DNA of 64,000 bases from JAXMAF01 sp046350555 (GTDB taxonomy: Bacteria; Planctomycetota; Phycisphaerae; Phycisphaerales; SM1A02). Positions 17,578 to 27,822 of this stretch are shown here, one piece after another (position 1 is the first letter of the stretch; every line of letters starts with the position of its first letter). The position numbers and the translations under genes were made by a program. The DNA lies in NCBI GenBank assembly GCA_046350555.1, contig JAXMAF010000007.1, positions 62,001 through 126,000 of the forward strand. The letters run 5' to 3'. The notes under the pieces were generated by a model, which saw nothing but the letters and a program-made list of their open reading frames with translations, was not told the origin of the DNA and made no database searches.

Positions 17578-19692
17578 TCAGCTCCAGCCCTGCACCAGGA
17601 GGTGCGCCGCCGCCGCGATCCGTGCGAGTCCGGTCATCCACAGGAATTGCAAGCTGCGGCCCACTTCCACGACCCTGCCCGCGCGCGTGACCGCGAGCGG
17701 CCGCAGCACTGCATCGCGAGGACGTAGAAGACTGCGGGATCGACGCGTTGGTCGCATGGTCGAAGAGGATGCTGTCGTCGCCCTCGTGCTGCGCATCGCG
17801 TCCATGACGCCCTCGGTGCTGGTGCCGTCGCCCGCAAGCCGGTGAGCATCGACATCGTGGAGACGAAGACCTTCGCGGGCGAGGAAGCTGGCCGATCGCC
17901 ACGGTGAGCCTGCCGATCTCGCGCCGAGCGGGCGCGAAGATCGGCTGCACCGCCGAGCCGATCTTCCCCGCGAAGCTGTTGAGCTGCTGGTGGCGACAGT
18001 TCGATGGCCTCGGCGCGGACGATGAGCCATGCCGGCGTCCGAGTGCTGTGCGTCCGGTGCGATCGGCCCGGCGGACGCAACCGGGCGCGCCTGGCGGGAT
18101 CGAGCTGTCCTGGTGGTGGCGCCGGCGTGGCCGGGCGCCGGGTGATCCATCTGCCGCCATGCTGATCCACCTGGCGCGCCGGAAGGCCTTCCGCCGACGA
18201 TCGCTCGATCTGCCGCCTGCGCGCGGAGCCGCCGCGGCCTCGGCGGGATCGAGGCCCTTGGGTACGCTCATCCACCACATCACGACGCAGATCGCCATGA
18301 TGACCGTGCCGGCGTTGCGGAGGAAGACGACCGCGGTCGAGCGTGAGCCGCGCGCCGGGCCCTGCACCGACGGCCACTTGTACGTGGTTTCGAGGACCAT
18401 CGGCCTCGACGGATTCCTTCAGGATCGTGCGCCGTGCGAGCAGCGCCCAACATCGCCGCGGCCGCGCCCAACAGGTAGCACGACGCGAACGCGACGCCGG
18501 CCAGGAGCGGGGATCCGGCGAAGAGGAGCCCGGTGAGGCACGTAGACCGGAAGCCGGGCCGTGCTTCATGAACGGCGCCACCGGATCGCTTGAGCCGTCG
18601 GTTGCGATCCGGGATGAGCCGCGTCGACATGATGCCCGGAGCGCGCACGCGTGGTTCGAGAGCAGCGGCACGAAGGCCTGCCCCGGCAGCCCGAACCGCC
18701 GCATGAGGCGATCCATCACAACGCCGCGCGCGAGATAGCCGGTGTCCTCCAGCAGCGAGAGCAGGAAGAAGAGCAGGCAGATCTGCGGCAGGAAGACGAA
18801 GCGTTCCCGCGACGCCCCCGATGACGCCGTTGACCAGCAGGTCCGAGACGTCGCCGTCGGGGGACGAGCCGCGGACGCATGCCGAGCTTCTCGGAAGAGG
18901 ATCTCGACGAGGCTCATCGGCACGCTCGTAAGCCAGAAGATCGAGGAGGCCCGCCATCACCGCGACGAAGACGGCCAGCTCCGAGCACGGGATGGGTGAA
19001 GGCCTCGTCGAGTCGGTCGGTGATCGAGTCGGCGTCGGGCGCCGACCGCGTGCGCGCCGCCGACGCTGTCGCGGACGGCGCCGCATCGGCCCACGCCGCT
19101 GGCCTCGGGACCGGGAACGGGCAGGCTGGCCGTCGCGGTCCGCGCGCGTCGAGCGAGGCGACGAGTTCCTCGACTCCGAGGCCCGACCCGCGCGCTCACC
19201 GCGACGACCGGGATCGCCGAGCCGTTCCTCGAGCCGCGGCCGCGTCGACGCTCAGGCCGCCGGGCCGCGAGATCCACCATGTTGGCTGCGATGACCGCCG
19301 GATTGCCGCGACGCAGGACGTTGGCGGCGAACTGGAGGCGCGCTTGTTCAATGCGTCGAGGACGACGACCAGCACGGCGTCGGGCGCGCATGCGGCGGAG
19401 TCGTCCGTCGAGGCAGTCGCGGCAGAGTGCGATTCGGGCAGGTCCAGCTTCCAGGCGCCGAATACGTGCCGGGGAGATCGACGATCTCGTGTCGTCGTCC
19501 GGCGAGCACGCACGCGCCGACCCTGGCATCGACGGTGCTGCCCGGGAAGTTCGCGGTCTTCGACCGAACGCCGCAGAGTCGGTTGAAGAGCGTCAGTCTT
19601 ACCGGTGTTGATTCCCGACCGCGCCGCGATGCGTGTCGACCGCCGATGTAGCGCCTGATGCGCGGGTTCGATGGGCTGGCAAGGCTCGACAT
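17578..19692 (-). pseudogene. feoB: ferrous iron transporter FeoB, multiply frameshifted
   Basis: FeoB landmarks appear in order but in different frames. The G domain region shows NRLCGVRSKTANFPGSTVDA and IVDLPGTYS. The membrane part shows FVFLPQICLLFFLLSLLEDT, then GYLARGVVMDRLMRRFGLPG, then LSNHACA, FLRNAGTVIMAICVVMWWMS, SFAGKIGSAVQPIFAP, FVSTMSMLTGL, YVLAMQC and finally LQFLWMTGLARIAAA. Many single-base indels are needed for one frame. Conservation of residues on both sides of each break suggests consensus errors or recent loss. Length at the DNA level, about 705 codons, fits FeoB. It is encoded after feoA and before the FeoB-associated gene. Confidence 0.85.
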
Positions 19693-19852
19693 GACTGGGC
19701 GGGGCTCGGCGTGCGCCGGAGACCGGCAGGACTTCGCTTCGCGACGCGGACGGCGTTCCGGCTCGCGGTGCCGGTCACGGAGTGCGGGTTGCGGTCCGGG
19801 TTCCATCCGGCGCGCGCGGGCTCGCCGCCCGGTCCGACGATCGTGGGACGCA

Positions 19853-20261
19853 TCACGCGGTCGGGCCGTCGGCCTGGGCATCGCCCGAGACGTGCGCGAC
19901 CAGGACGCGCGCGCAAGTTTTCGCCGAGATGCCCAGCCGCGTCTCGTTCACTTGGACGATGCACGGCTCGCCGACCTTGCAGACGCGGATCTCGCATTGC
20001 TCGGTCAGCCCCATCGCATTGAGCAGGTCGCACTGGTCGCAAGCGCAGTCCGTCCGGCGTGCAGCACGCGCGGCGGTCGCCCGGCCTGGTTTCGCCGAGG
20101 GGAATCGGCACGAAGGCGCGCCCGGCGGATGAGCCGACTTCGGCGAAGGAGGATGAGGCGGTTGCTCGGCACAGGAACGCGAGGCAAGGGCGAGCGAGTG
20201 TGTGCTTCCAGCGTACCAAGGATCGGGCTTGACTGAACGGACGGAGGACGAACGCGTGCAC
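19853..20261 (-). pseudogene. feoA: FeoA-domain protein, frameshifted
   Basis: The C-terminal two thirds reads LLNAMGLTEQCEIRVCKVGE and continues PCIVQVNETRLGISAKTCAR, a clear SH3-like FeoA domain. The N-terminal strand FVPIPLGETRPGDR is in another frame, so one or more indels separate them around 20.05 kb. No convincing ATG is found; the longest reading starts from GTG at 20261. It is the first gene of the feo operon, directly downstream of a Fur-box-like palindrome. FeoA is a small cytoplasmic partner that supports FeoB transport. Confidence 0.78.
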
Positions 20262-20317
20262 CGTTGTGGTGGCGGGGCAAGCTCACGGCCCGTCGCTGCG
20301 AATCGTGATTCCGCCGT

Positions 20318-20340
20318 ATTGAGACTGTGTCTCAATTATA
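20318..20340 (-). promoter_or_regulatory. feoAB promoter with Fur-box-like operator
   Basis: A perfect 8-bp inverted repeat with a 3-nt centre, ATTGAGACTGTGTCTCAAT (20318-20336), resembles Fur boxes of the TTGAGA/TCTCAA type. It overlaps a perfect TATAAT on the minus strand (20340-20335), oriented toward feoA. A weak -35 (TTCGCT) is found 17 bp upstream. Repression by an iron-loaded Fur-type protein is inferred. Confidence 0.65.
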
Positions 20341-20374
20341 TCCGAATGGGGGCTGTGAGCGAAGCGGGGGTGGG

Positions 20375-20416
20375 TTTCTGGTTTCTGGTTGCTGGTTTCT
20401 GGTTACTGGTTTCTGG
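20375..20416. repeat. heptanucleotide tandem array (TTTCTGG)
   Basis: Six 7-bp units: TTTCTGG, TTTCTGG, TTGCTGG, TTTCTGG, TTACTGG, TTTCTGG. The array lies between the feo promoter and the start of the aminotransferase gene. Confidence 0.88.
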
Positions 20417-20513
20417 CCAATACCGTTACCGGTTACCGGGGAAGAGGTGGCCATCGAAGGCGGCAACTGGCCGTATCCGCATCGGCGCGCGGGTCGCTCC
20501 CTACCCTCAGCTC

Positions 20514-21757
20514 ATGTCCTCGATGTCCGCCGCTCCGTCGGCCGCACCGGCCACCGCTTCGTCGTCGAACGCGCGCTGTCGACCCCGCCGCGAACCCGCG
20601 TCGCCCGCTCGCCCTCTACGGCGGAACGCCGGTCTCCCGCGAGACGATCCCGATCGTCGCGGGCAGTTCTTCACCATGAGGAGATCGACGGCGTGGTCGA
20701 CGTGCAAGCGCGCTCCGGCAAGCTCGCGCAGGGGCGGCGTCGTCGGGCGAAGTTCGAGGCCGAGTTCGCCGTCGCGACGGGCGCCAGGCACGCGATCGCG
20801 TGCTCGAACGGAACCACGGCGCTGCAACTGGTCTACCAGATCCTGCTCCAACCGGGCGAGTCGGCCATCACGCCCGGATGGACCTTCATCGCGGACGGCG
20901 ATGGTGCGGGGCGCGGCCGGCGATTCCGATCTTCGCCGACGTGCTCGAGCAGACGTACAACCCTCGACGTGCGAGCTGCCGACGGCGGAGGCGGGCCGAC
21001 ACCAAGGTCATCGTTCCGGTGCACCTCTACGGCAATCCCGCCGACATCGAATGCATCGACGCGTTCGCGGGCGCAGCGGGGACTCAAGGTCGTCTACGAC
21101 GCGGCCCAGTCGCATCTGGCGACGTACCGGGGCAGGTCAAGCAGCGCCTCCTCTCGGTGCCGCGGTCACGTACTCGTTCTACCCGACGAAGAACATGACC
21201 ACGGGCGAGGGCGGCAAGGATCGTCACCAACGACGATGGACTCGGCGGACGTGCTGCGCGCTGTGCGCGACCACGGCATGGCAGTACGTCTGCACGAGAC
21301 GCTTGGCTTCAACTACCGGATGACCGACATCTTCGCGGCGATCGCCTCGGCCAGCCCATCGCCTCGCCGACGCCACCGGGCGGCGCCGCCAAACGCCGCG
21401 CGCCGACGCCAGCGCCTGCGGCATCGATGGGCTGCACGTCTTCGTCGTCTCGCCGGGGCGCCACGCACTCGTATCACCTGTACACGCGCATGGACCTCGA
21501 GCGGTTCGCCTGCGACCGCGACACGTCGCCGCGCGCTCAACGCCGAGGGCGTCGGCACCGCGATCCACTATCCGCGGCCGCTCAACCAGCAGCCGGTCTT
21601 CATGAACGATCCCGAGGTCGACTGCTCGCCGCTGCCCGTGAGCGATCGCCTGGCGAAGAGCGTCTTCTGCATCCCGGTCCACCCGCACGTCACCGACCCG
21701 CAGCTTCGGCAGGTTGGCGAGGCCGTGGCCAAGGTGGCCAGCGCGATGCGCGCGTGA
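20514..21757 (+). pseudogene. DegT/DnrJ/EryC1/StrS aminotransferase, frameshifted
   Basis: Sugar aminotransferase signatures are present in several frames: ALYGGTPVSRETIPI near the start, then ATGARHAIACSNGTTALQLV, VIVPVHLYGNPADIECIDAF, the PLP-binding YSFYPTKNMTTGEGG (with the Lys), GFNYRMTDIFAAI, and GVGTAIHYPRPLNQQPVF at the C-terminus. Members are PLP-dependent and act on nucleotide-linked keto-sugars for surface polysaccharides. Indels interrupt the frame at several points between 20.6 and 21.5 kb. ATG 20514 is chosen; the gene would encode about 415 aa if intact. No other sugar-pathway genes are adjacent. Confidence 0.8.
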
Positions 21758-21949
21758 GCGCGGCGGCGATGTGCGCAGCGGTAGCGCGCGTGCCGCGCCG
21801 ACGCGCCGCGCGGCGATGACGGTGCCGCCGGTGCATGAACGGCCACCGCCCCGTCGCGACGTGGATCGTCCTTCGATCCACGCGGCGCCGGAGCGGCGGC
21901 GTTCATGGCCTCGTGCGGCTGCGGCGCCAGCCGCCAATCGGTCACGCCG

Positions 21950-23050
21950 TCACGGGCAGTCCTGCGCGATGCTCAGGACGAAATTGCCCTTGGCGCCGTT
22001 GTAGCCGCTCACCTGGATGTAGTACTGCGTTCCGGCGTCGGAGTAGAAGCTCACGCGGCTCTTCGATCCCGCACCGGGCAGATCGCAGGCGGGCGTGTTG
22101 GTGTCGTCGTCGCACTCGACCAAGAGCCCGGTGCAGCCGCCGTCGAAGGTGTAGCGGTAGACCGCAAGCACCGTGTCGAAGTCGGTGTCGGGGCCGCACG
22201 TCTTCATGACGATGCCGGCGGTGCATGGGCGTGTCCAGACGAACCACTCCGACGCAGGTCGCCGAACAGCACGGCGGCGCGCGAGCCGTTGTCAATCGTC
22301 GTGCCGGTGGCGGTCACGTTGCCGGTGAGGAAGATGGCATCCGGCGCAGGTGTTGCCGACGCTCTTGAACGTCGCCGTCAGCGTGCTCGTCCCGGACGCG
22401 CCACCGAAGCCGCCGACGCGGACCTTGTAGACGTAGCCGGCCGAGACGTTGATCTCGACGCGCGAGGTGTTGCCGGCGCATCCGGCGGTGTCGTCGTCGC
22501 ACGCGATCAGCGATGCGAGCCCGAACCCGCCGTCGGTCGGCGGGCAGGCGCCGACGCCTTGGATGACCGAGACGTAGACCGCGATGATCGTGTCGAAGTC
22601 GGCGGCCCCGCAGGTCGAGAGAACGACCGAGCCGTCACCTGCCGGCACGAACTGGAACCAGACGTCATGGAAGGCGTTCGATGCGTTGTCGCAGTCTCCG
22701 AGCGTGAAGGCGGGGCCGTCGGTGTTGGCGCCGGTGGTGCAGAAGTCGACCGAGACCGGCGAGGGACCGAGGACGATCGGCTGCGCATTGGCACAGAGGT
22801 CGTTGACGGGCGAGGCGCACGGGCCCCACGCGGCGAGCAGGACTCCGAGATCGGCGCCATTCGTGGTGCCGTCGCCGGTCAGGTCGGTGCCGGGCTGGCC
22901 CCAGCCGGAGAGCAGCACGCCGAGGTCGGCGCCATCGATGACACCGTTGCCGTCGAAGTCGCCGGGGCACGTGCAGACGACCCCGGCGTGGACCGCGCCG
23001 GCGGCGGCAAGGGAGCAGGAAAGGCCGAGAACGAGATGAAACGGATGCAT
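21950..23050 (-). pseudogene. secreted dockerin-like/PPC-type protein, frameshifted near 22.2-22.3 kb
   Basis: The N-terminal signal peptide (LVLGLSCSLAAAGAVHA) is followed by two dockerin-like repeats (DFDGNGVIDGADLGVLLSGW and a second). A beta-rich domain typical of bacterial pre-peptidase C-terminal regions follows (FHDVWFQFVPAGDGSVVLST, then FDTIIAVY and CDDDTAG). A second such domain (FDTVLAVYRYTFDGGC, ending YYIQVSGYNGAKGNFVLSIA) lies in another frame, so one or two indels fall between 22207 and 22330. Unusually, the dockerin-like part is N-terminal. Function unknown; probably exported and perhaps Ca-binding. Confidence 0.75.
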
Positions 23051-23289
23051 TCAAACTCCTCTGAGGGGTTCGGTCGAGTGTGGATGTCGGCCCGGCGTCC
23101 GGGCCCGCCCAACATACGCAAACGGCGGGCGAAGAGCGCAAGCCCCGATGCAAGAAACGTCGACTCGAGCCTCGAGGCGTCGATGGACGGCATCCGTGGA
23201 CTTCCGCTTCGGCCCGGCTGTTTGCACTCCTGTGTCCGCGCAATCCGTCCGTATCCTGTGCGCGGCGAGTGCGTCGCCAGGGGGACCCA

Positions 23290-24219
23290 ATGAAGCGTGA
23301 AGCACGACATCGGATCTGGACCGCCGTGTGTGGCCTGCTGGTCGGCACCGCGGGCTGCGGGAAGTCGCCAGGTGCGCCGCCGGCCGCGCCCGGTGCCGCA
23401 GCCGGGACCCAAGGCGCGGCCGCGATCTACGCGAGCGTGCATGCGACGCTGGGCAAGCCGCTCCTCGACGCGGTCGGCGAGGGCACGCAGTCCGATCCGA
23501 TGCTCGTCCAGCATGCGGCGTCCATCGACGAGCTCGTCGAGGCGTCGAGGCAAGCGACGTGCGACTTCGGGGTCGACTTCTCGGCCGGTCCTGCGACGCT
23601 GCTTCCGCATCTGGCGGACCAGCGCCAGCTCGCCCGCGTGCTGAAGGCCGATGCGGCTCGTCTGCTCGCCGCGGGAGACAGGGATGGCGCGGCCAAGCGA
23701 ACGGCGGCGATCTTCCGCATGGCTTCGCAGATCGGCGGATCGGCGCAGACGGGCATCGAGCTTCTCGTGGCGATGGCCATCGCGGAACTGGGCTCGCGAT
23801 TCGTCCAGGACAACCCGGGCCTGGCGCAGGCGGCGTGGAAGACCGACATCCAGCAGGCCATGGTCGACGTTCAACACAACGTCCTCGACCGGGGAAGCGA
23901 CGTGGTGAAGCGCGAGGGCGAGATGGACGCCGCATGGCTCCGCTCGGCGTCCGACGCCAACATCGCCGCCGCCAAGGAGTTGGTCCGGCCACGCAACCGC
24001 GCCGAGCGGGAGGCCGCGGCGACGAAGCTGGCCGCCTTCACCACCGATGCGGCGCGCCTCTGGAACGAGCCGCAGGCGAAATCGAAGCTGGCTGCGCTCG
24101 AGGCCCGCGCCGACGCCGAAGGAATCGCCGACCTTTGCGCGAAGCTCGACACGCTGCGCGAGGCGGCCGACCGCTCACAGGCGTCGATCGAGAAGGCGAG
24201 GATCGCGCTGGCGAAATGA
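23290..24219 (+). CDS. hypothetical lipoprotein
   Basis: A 309-aa protein with a lipoprotein signal: basic N-terminus, hydrophobic core IWTAVCGLLVGTAGC, acylated Cys at about residue 23. The rest is Ala-rich and helical with heptad-like regions (residues about 205-300). No catalytic motif was recognised. The gene stands alone between two leftward secreted-protein genes. It starts at the ATG after CCCA, and its codon use is typical of the window. Confidence 0.72.
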   Translation: MKREARHRIWTAVCGLLVGTAGCGKSPGAPPAAPGAAAGTQGAAAIYASVHATLGKPLLDAVGEGTQSDPMLVQHAASIDELVEASRQATCDFGVDFSAGPATLLPHLADQRQLARVLKADAARLLAAGDRDGAAKRTAAIFRMASQIGGSAQTGIELLVAMAIAELGSRFVQDNPGLAQAAWKTDIQQAMVDVQHNVLDRGSDVVKREGEMDAAWLRSASDANIAAAKELVRPRNRAEREAAATKLAAFTTDAARLWNEPQAKSKLAALEARADAEGIADLCAKLDTLREAADRSQASIEKARIALAK

Positions 24220-24323
24220 GCGGACGTCGAGCCACGGACCCACGAGCACGCAAGGGCGCTCCGCGCCGACACACACGTCGGCGCGAAGCGCCACCCCCCA
24301 ACCACCCCACGGGTCCCCGATAC

Positions 24324-24393
24324 CTAGTTCCTAGTTCCTAGTTCCTGATTCCTGATTCCTGCCTCCTGATCCCACTTCCCGACTCCCGATCCC
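24324..24393. repeat. heptanucleotide tandem array (CTAGTTC/CTGATTC)
   Basis: Ten 7-bp units: CTAGTTC three times, CTGATTC twice, then CTGCCTC, CTGATCC, CACTTCC, CGACTCC, CGATCCC. The array begins 4 bp beyond the stop of the Cys-rich gene (stop at 24398) and the units degrade toward that gene. Confidence 0.9.
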
Positions 24394-24397
24394 CACG

Positions 24398-26992
24398 CTA
24401 CGGCGTGCAGATCTTCACCCAGAACGTGAACGGCTTCGCCGGATCGAACTCCTCGAAGCCGGGAGCGCCGATCTTGAGGACGATCGTCGCGCCGACCACC
24501 TGCGAGGTGCACGACCAGATCTGGCCCGTGGCCATGTTGAGGATCTGCTGCGCCGCGGCGCACAGGGCATCGGCGCACTGGCCAAGCGTCGCGTTCTGGA
24601 TCGCCTGGATCGTCCCCGACTTGTCGATCGAGAAGGGCGCGCCCGAGAGGGTCGTCGCGTCGAACTGGAACATGATCGTGGTCCCGATCGGGCAGGCGGT
24701 CGCACCGCCGGTGATGGTGACCGCGGCCTTGCCGTCGCCGGGATCGATCGCGCCGAAGAACTGCTGGCAGGCGATGGCGGCTGCCGGCGAGGCCGTCACG
24801 AACTCGGCCGACGACGCCATCGGTCCGCCGTTCGATTGCCACACCCAGCCTCCCGGCGACACCCACTTGAACTTGGGATGCGGGTTCGAAGGCATGAACT
24901 GCTGACCGTTGCCCTGGGCGATCATCACCTGTCCGACCACGCCACCGGGCACGACGCCGTTGACGACCGCCGTGAGTTGGCTGGGGTCGGCGGCGAGCAC
25001 GCGGAGACCAACCGTCGGCGGGGTCTGACCGGGTTCCTCGGGCTGGCCGACGATCAGGGCGCACAGGTCCAGCGGATCGCTGGGGAAGCCGAAGCCCGTG
25101 ATCACCAGCGTGTCGCCCTGCGAGACGAACGACGGGCTGACGTCGGCGATGAACATCGCCGGCGGCGAGCCGCCGCAGATCGTGCACAGGTCGGCGGCCT
25201 CGCCGGCGCAGATCGAGTCCCACGTTGTCTTGCAGCAGAACGGATCGATGGCGCAGATCACGCCCTGGCACGCGGGGTCGTCGCAGCCGACGCCACCGTT
25301 GGCGAAGCAGCAGTTGCTCGCGCCGCAGATCGCCTTGGCCTCGTCGACGCAGATGCCGTCCCACGCCACGTCGCAGCAGAACGGATCGACGGCGCAGACC
25401 TGCGTGCAGCACCCGGCGCCGGAGCAGAACGGATCGGCCGACGCGGTGAAGCAGTCGTTGTCGACGTTGCCGCACGCCGCCGGCGTGCATGGACCGCTGC
25501 AATCGAACGTCAGCCAGTAGGCGTTGTCGCCACGTCCGCATGGGAAGCCATCGAAGCCGTCCGGAGCGGCGAAGAGCCACCACGTGCCGGCCGGGAGGCA
25601 GGACTCGAAGTCCGCGCAGCCGCAGAACTCGGTGGTGCCGAAGGGGTCGACCGACGACGCGAGCGTGCAGTCGAGGACGCCACCCGTGTCGACGATGCCG
25701 AAGACCATCGGAAGCTGGCTGCACATCGCGACCTTGACGACCGTCGGTTCGCCGAGCGTGAACTGGAACCAGTCGGTGTCGCGCGTGCCGCCCACGGCCC
25801 AAGCGTTGCCGATGATGGTCTGGCCACATGCGACCGAGCCGAAGACCGGCGGAGCGCCGTTGCAACCGCCGTTCGTGTCGCCGCCGCACGGCTCGCCTTC
25901 GGGGGTGCCACCGCACGAGCCCCACGCCGCGAGCACCATGCCGAGGTCGCCGCCGTCCACCGCGCCGATGCCGTCGAGGTTCGAGCAGGTGCCGGCCTGA
26001 TTCCAGTCGGCGAGCAGGATTCCCAGGTCGCCGCCATCGACCTGGCCATCGAAGTTCAGGTCGGCCGGGCAGGCGAGGTTGCAGCACGGCGGTGCGGCGC
26101 AGGCGGCGAGCGCCTCGTTCACGCAGATGCCGTCCCATGCGGTCTGGCAGCAGAACGAGTCCTGCGCGCAGACGGCCTCGCAGCATGCGATGTCGGTGCA
26201 GCCGGGGCCGCCCGCCTCGAAACAGCCATGGTCCGCGGCGGGGCAGCCACCGGCGCTGGCGCACAGCTCGATGCAGAACTGCGTCGCGGCCTCGTCGCCG
26301 CAGATCGAATCCCATTGCGTCTGGCAGCAGAACGAATCGACCGAGCAGACCGCCGACGCGCACACCGGATCGTCGCAGCCGAGCCCGCCGTTGGGACCGC
26401 AACAGTTGCTCAGGGCGAGGAGCTGGATCTTCTTCGCGCCGCCGCCCGTGGCCTGCTGCGCATCCTGGCCGTCCATCTTCTTGAACCAGTAGTACATGCC
26501 CGTGCCGTTGATCGCGGCCGTCTTCGTGCCGTTGGGCGCGATGCAGATCTTGAACGTCACGACGTTGGTGGTGTTGTCCGCCCGCGAGAAGCAGAGCACC
26601 CACTTGTTGTCGTACATGACCACGTCGACGGACCAGCCATTCGGCCCGGCTCCGTTCCAGCCGACCTTGCCCTTCATCGGGTGATCGTCCGCGTCGATGT
26701 CGCCGTCGCCATCGGCGTCCTTGGTGGCCGGGTTGATCTCAACATAGAGCTTCGAGAACGGGTTGTTCGCGTCGACCCCGTCGCTCTTGATGTCGAAGTA
26801 CTTGGTGTTCGGCGGCGGGGCCGCCGGAGGCGTGCCGTCCGTGACCGTGGGCTTGACGTAGCCGAAGACGGGCCCCGCGAGCGCGGCGGCGAGCGCCGCG
26901 CCGGACCATGGCGCCCGCCGTGCGCGAGACGGAACTCGTCGCGCGGGACGCGACGGGGACGATCCATCGAAGCCGACCAGTTCAGGCTGCAT
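24398..26992 (-). CDS. large secreted Cys-rich protein with internal dockerin-like repeats
   Basis: An 864-aa protein with a long basic N-terminus and a hydrophobic stretch (SGAALAAALAGPVFG) as export signal. After a first domain containing a DGDGDIDADD Ca-type loop come four Cys-rich modules of about 45 residues with the pattern CxxxxCCxxxWDxxCxxEAxxxC. Between modules 2 and 3 lie two dockerin-like repeats and a PPC-like domain; after module 4 comes an IPT/TIG-like segment (ISP-type start FIADVSPSFVSQGDTLVITG) and a C-terminal beta region. High Cys content in an exported protein suggests disulfides. ATG at 26992 is preferred over upstream in-frame starts. Function unknown. Confidence 0.82.
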   Translation of the reverse strand: MQPELVGFDGSSPSRPARRVPSRARRAPWSGAALAAALAGPVFGYVKPTVTDGTPPAAPPPNTKYFDIKSDGVDANNPFSKLYVEINPATKDADGDGDIDADDHPMKGKVGWNGAGPNGWSVDVVMYDNKWVLCFSRADNTTNVVTFKICIAPNGTKTAAINGTGMYYWFKKMDGQDAQQATGGGAKKIQLLALSNCCGPNGGLGCDDPVCASAVCSVDSFCCQTQWDSICGDEAATQFCIELCASAGGCPAADHGCFEAGGPGCTDIACCEAVCAQDSFCCQTAWDGICVNEALAACAAPPCCNLACPADLNFDGQVDGGDLGILLADWNQAGTCSNLDGIGAVDGGDLGMVLAAWGSCGGTPEGEPCGGDTNGGCNGAPPVFGSVACGQTIIGNAWAVGGTRDTDWFQFTLGEPTVVKVAMCSQLPMVFGIVDTGGVLDCTLASSVDPFGTTEFCGCADFESCLPAGTWWLFAAPDGFDGFPCGRGDNAYWLTFDCSGPCTPAACGNVDNDCFTASADPFCSGAGCCTQVCAVDPFCCDVAWDGICVDEAKAICGASNCCFANGGVGCDDPACQGVICAIDPFCCKTTWDSICAGEAADLCTICGGSPPAMFIADVSPSFVSQGDTLVITGFGFPSDPLDLCALIVGQPEEPGQTPPTVGLRVLAADPSQLTAVVNGVVPGGVVGQVMIAQGNGQQFMPSNPHPKFKWVSPGGWVWQSNGGPMASSAEFVTASPAAAIACQQFFGAIDPGDGKAAVTITGGATACPIGTTIMFQFDATTLSGAPFSIDKSGTIQAIQNATLGQCADALCAAAQQILNMATGQIWSCTSQVVGATIVLKIGAPGFEEFDPAKPFTFWVKICTP

Positions 26993-27253
26993 GTCGAACC
27001 TCCTTGGAGTGGATGCGCGCGAAGGTCGTGTCGGCGCCGTCGCCGCCGAGGAGGCGGACGAGGCCCGGCGACTCGGCGCCGGCTTCGAGCTGCGGTCAAG
27101 CCGAGCGCGGGATGCCAAGGTGGACATGCGGCCGCCGTCGCGACGCGTCCACGGCGCCCCGGGGGGAACGACGCCCGCGCGTGGAAGTGGAGCCGTGCCG
27201 CGCCTCAATGGGCCACGATGGGCTCGGCCCCTCCAGACCCGTGAGCGAGCTCG

Positions 27254-27822
27254 ATGGCGGAAACCGCCGCCGGCAGCCAGCCGCCGCCGACGACTGCTCG
27301 TGACCCTGTACGGCGAGTTGCGCCGGCTGGCGGCGATCCGGCTGCGCGATGGCCGCGACAGACGTTGCAGGCGACGGCCCTGGTGCACGAGGCGTACCTG
27401 CGCCTGCTGGGCAAGTCCGAGCGCCACGCCGCGTGGGCCAACCGAGCCCACTTCTTCTTCGCCGCGGCACGGGCGATGCGCGACATCCTGGTCGAGCGAG
27501 CCCGCCGTCGTGCGTCGCGCGGCCGCGCCGAGAGCGCTCACGCCGACGAGCTTCGACGCCGACGTCGAGCTTGGCACCGGCGAGGTCGCCGGAGCCGAGC
27601 CTGCTGCTGCTCGATGCGGCGCTCAGCCGGCTGGCGTCGACCGACGACCGCAAGCATTCGGTGGTGATGCTGCGCCACTTCGCCGGACTCACGCTCGAGC
27701 AGACCGCGGAACTGCTCGGGGTCGACGAGCGCACGGTGCGTCGCGACTGGCGCTTCGCACGCGCGTGGCTCGCCGAACGGATGGCCGAGCAGGGCCGCGA
27801 CGCCTCCGGCGGCCTCAGTTGA
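27254..27822 (+). pseudogene. ECF-type RNA polymerase sigma factor, frameshifted
   Basis: Fragments of one ECF sigma factor occur in three frames: LLVTLYGELRRLAAIRLRDG, then QTLQATALVHEAYLRLLG and HFFFAAARAMRDILVERARR (region 2), then SVVMLRHFAGLTLEQTAELL with GVDERTVRRDWRFARAWL (region 4 helix-turn-helix). Breaks fall near 27.36 and 27.56 kb. The TLQxTALVHEAYLRL motif is typical of the planctomycete-rich ECF group often found with Ser/Thr kinases. The stop overlaps the 3' end of the convergent Cys-rich gene by 8 bp. It could have controlled the secreted-protein genes beside it, but that is inference. Confidence 0.75.

Noticed and set aside
24836..27244. 802-codon plus-strand frame opposite the Cys-rich gene
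   Set aside because: Repetitive Ala/Asp/Arg composition reflecting antisense of the Cys modules; no signal or motif. The same applies to the frame at 27878-30289.
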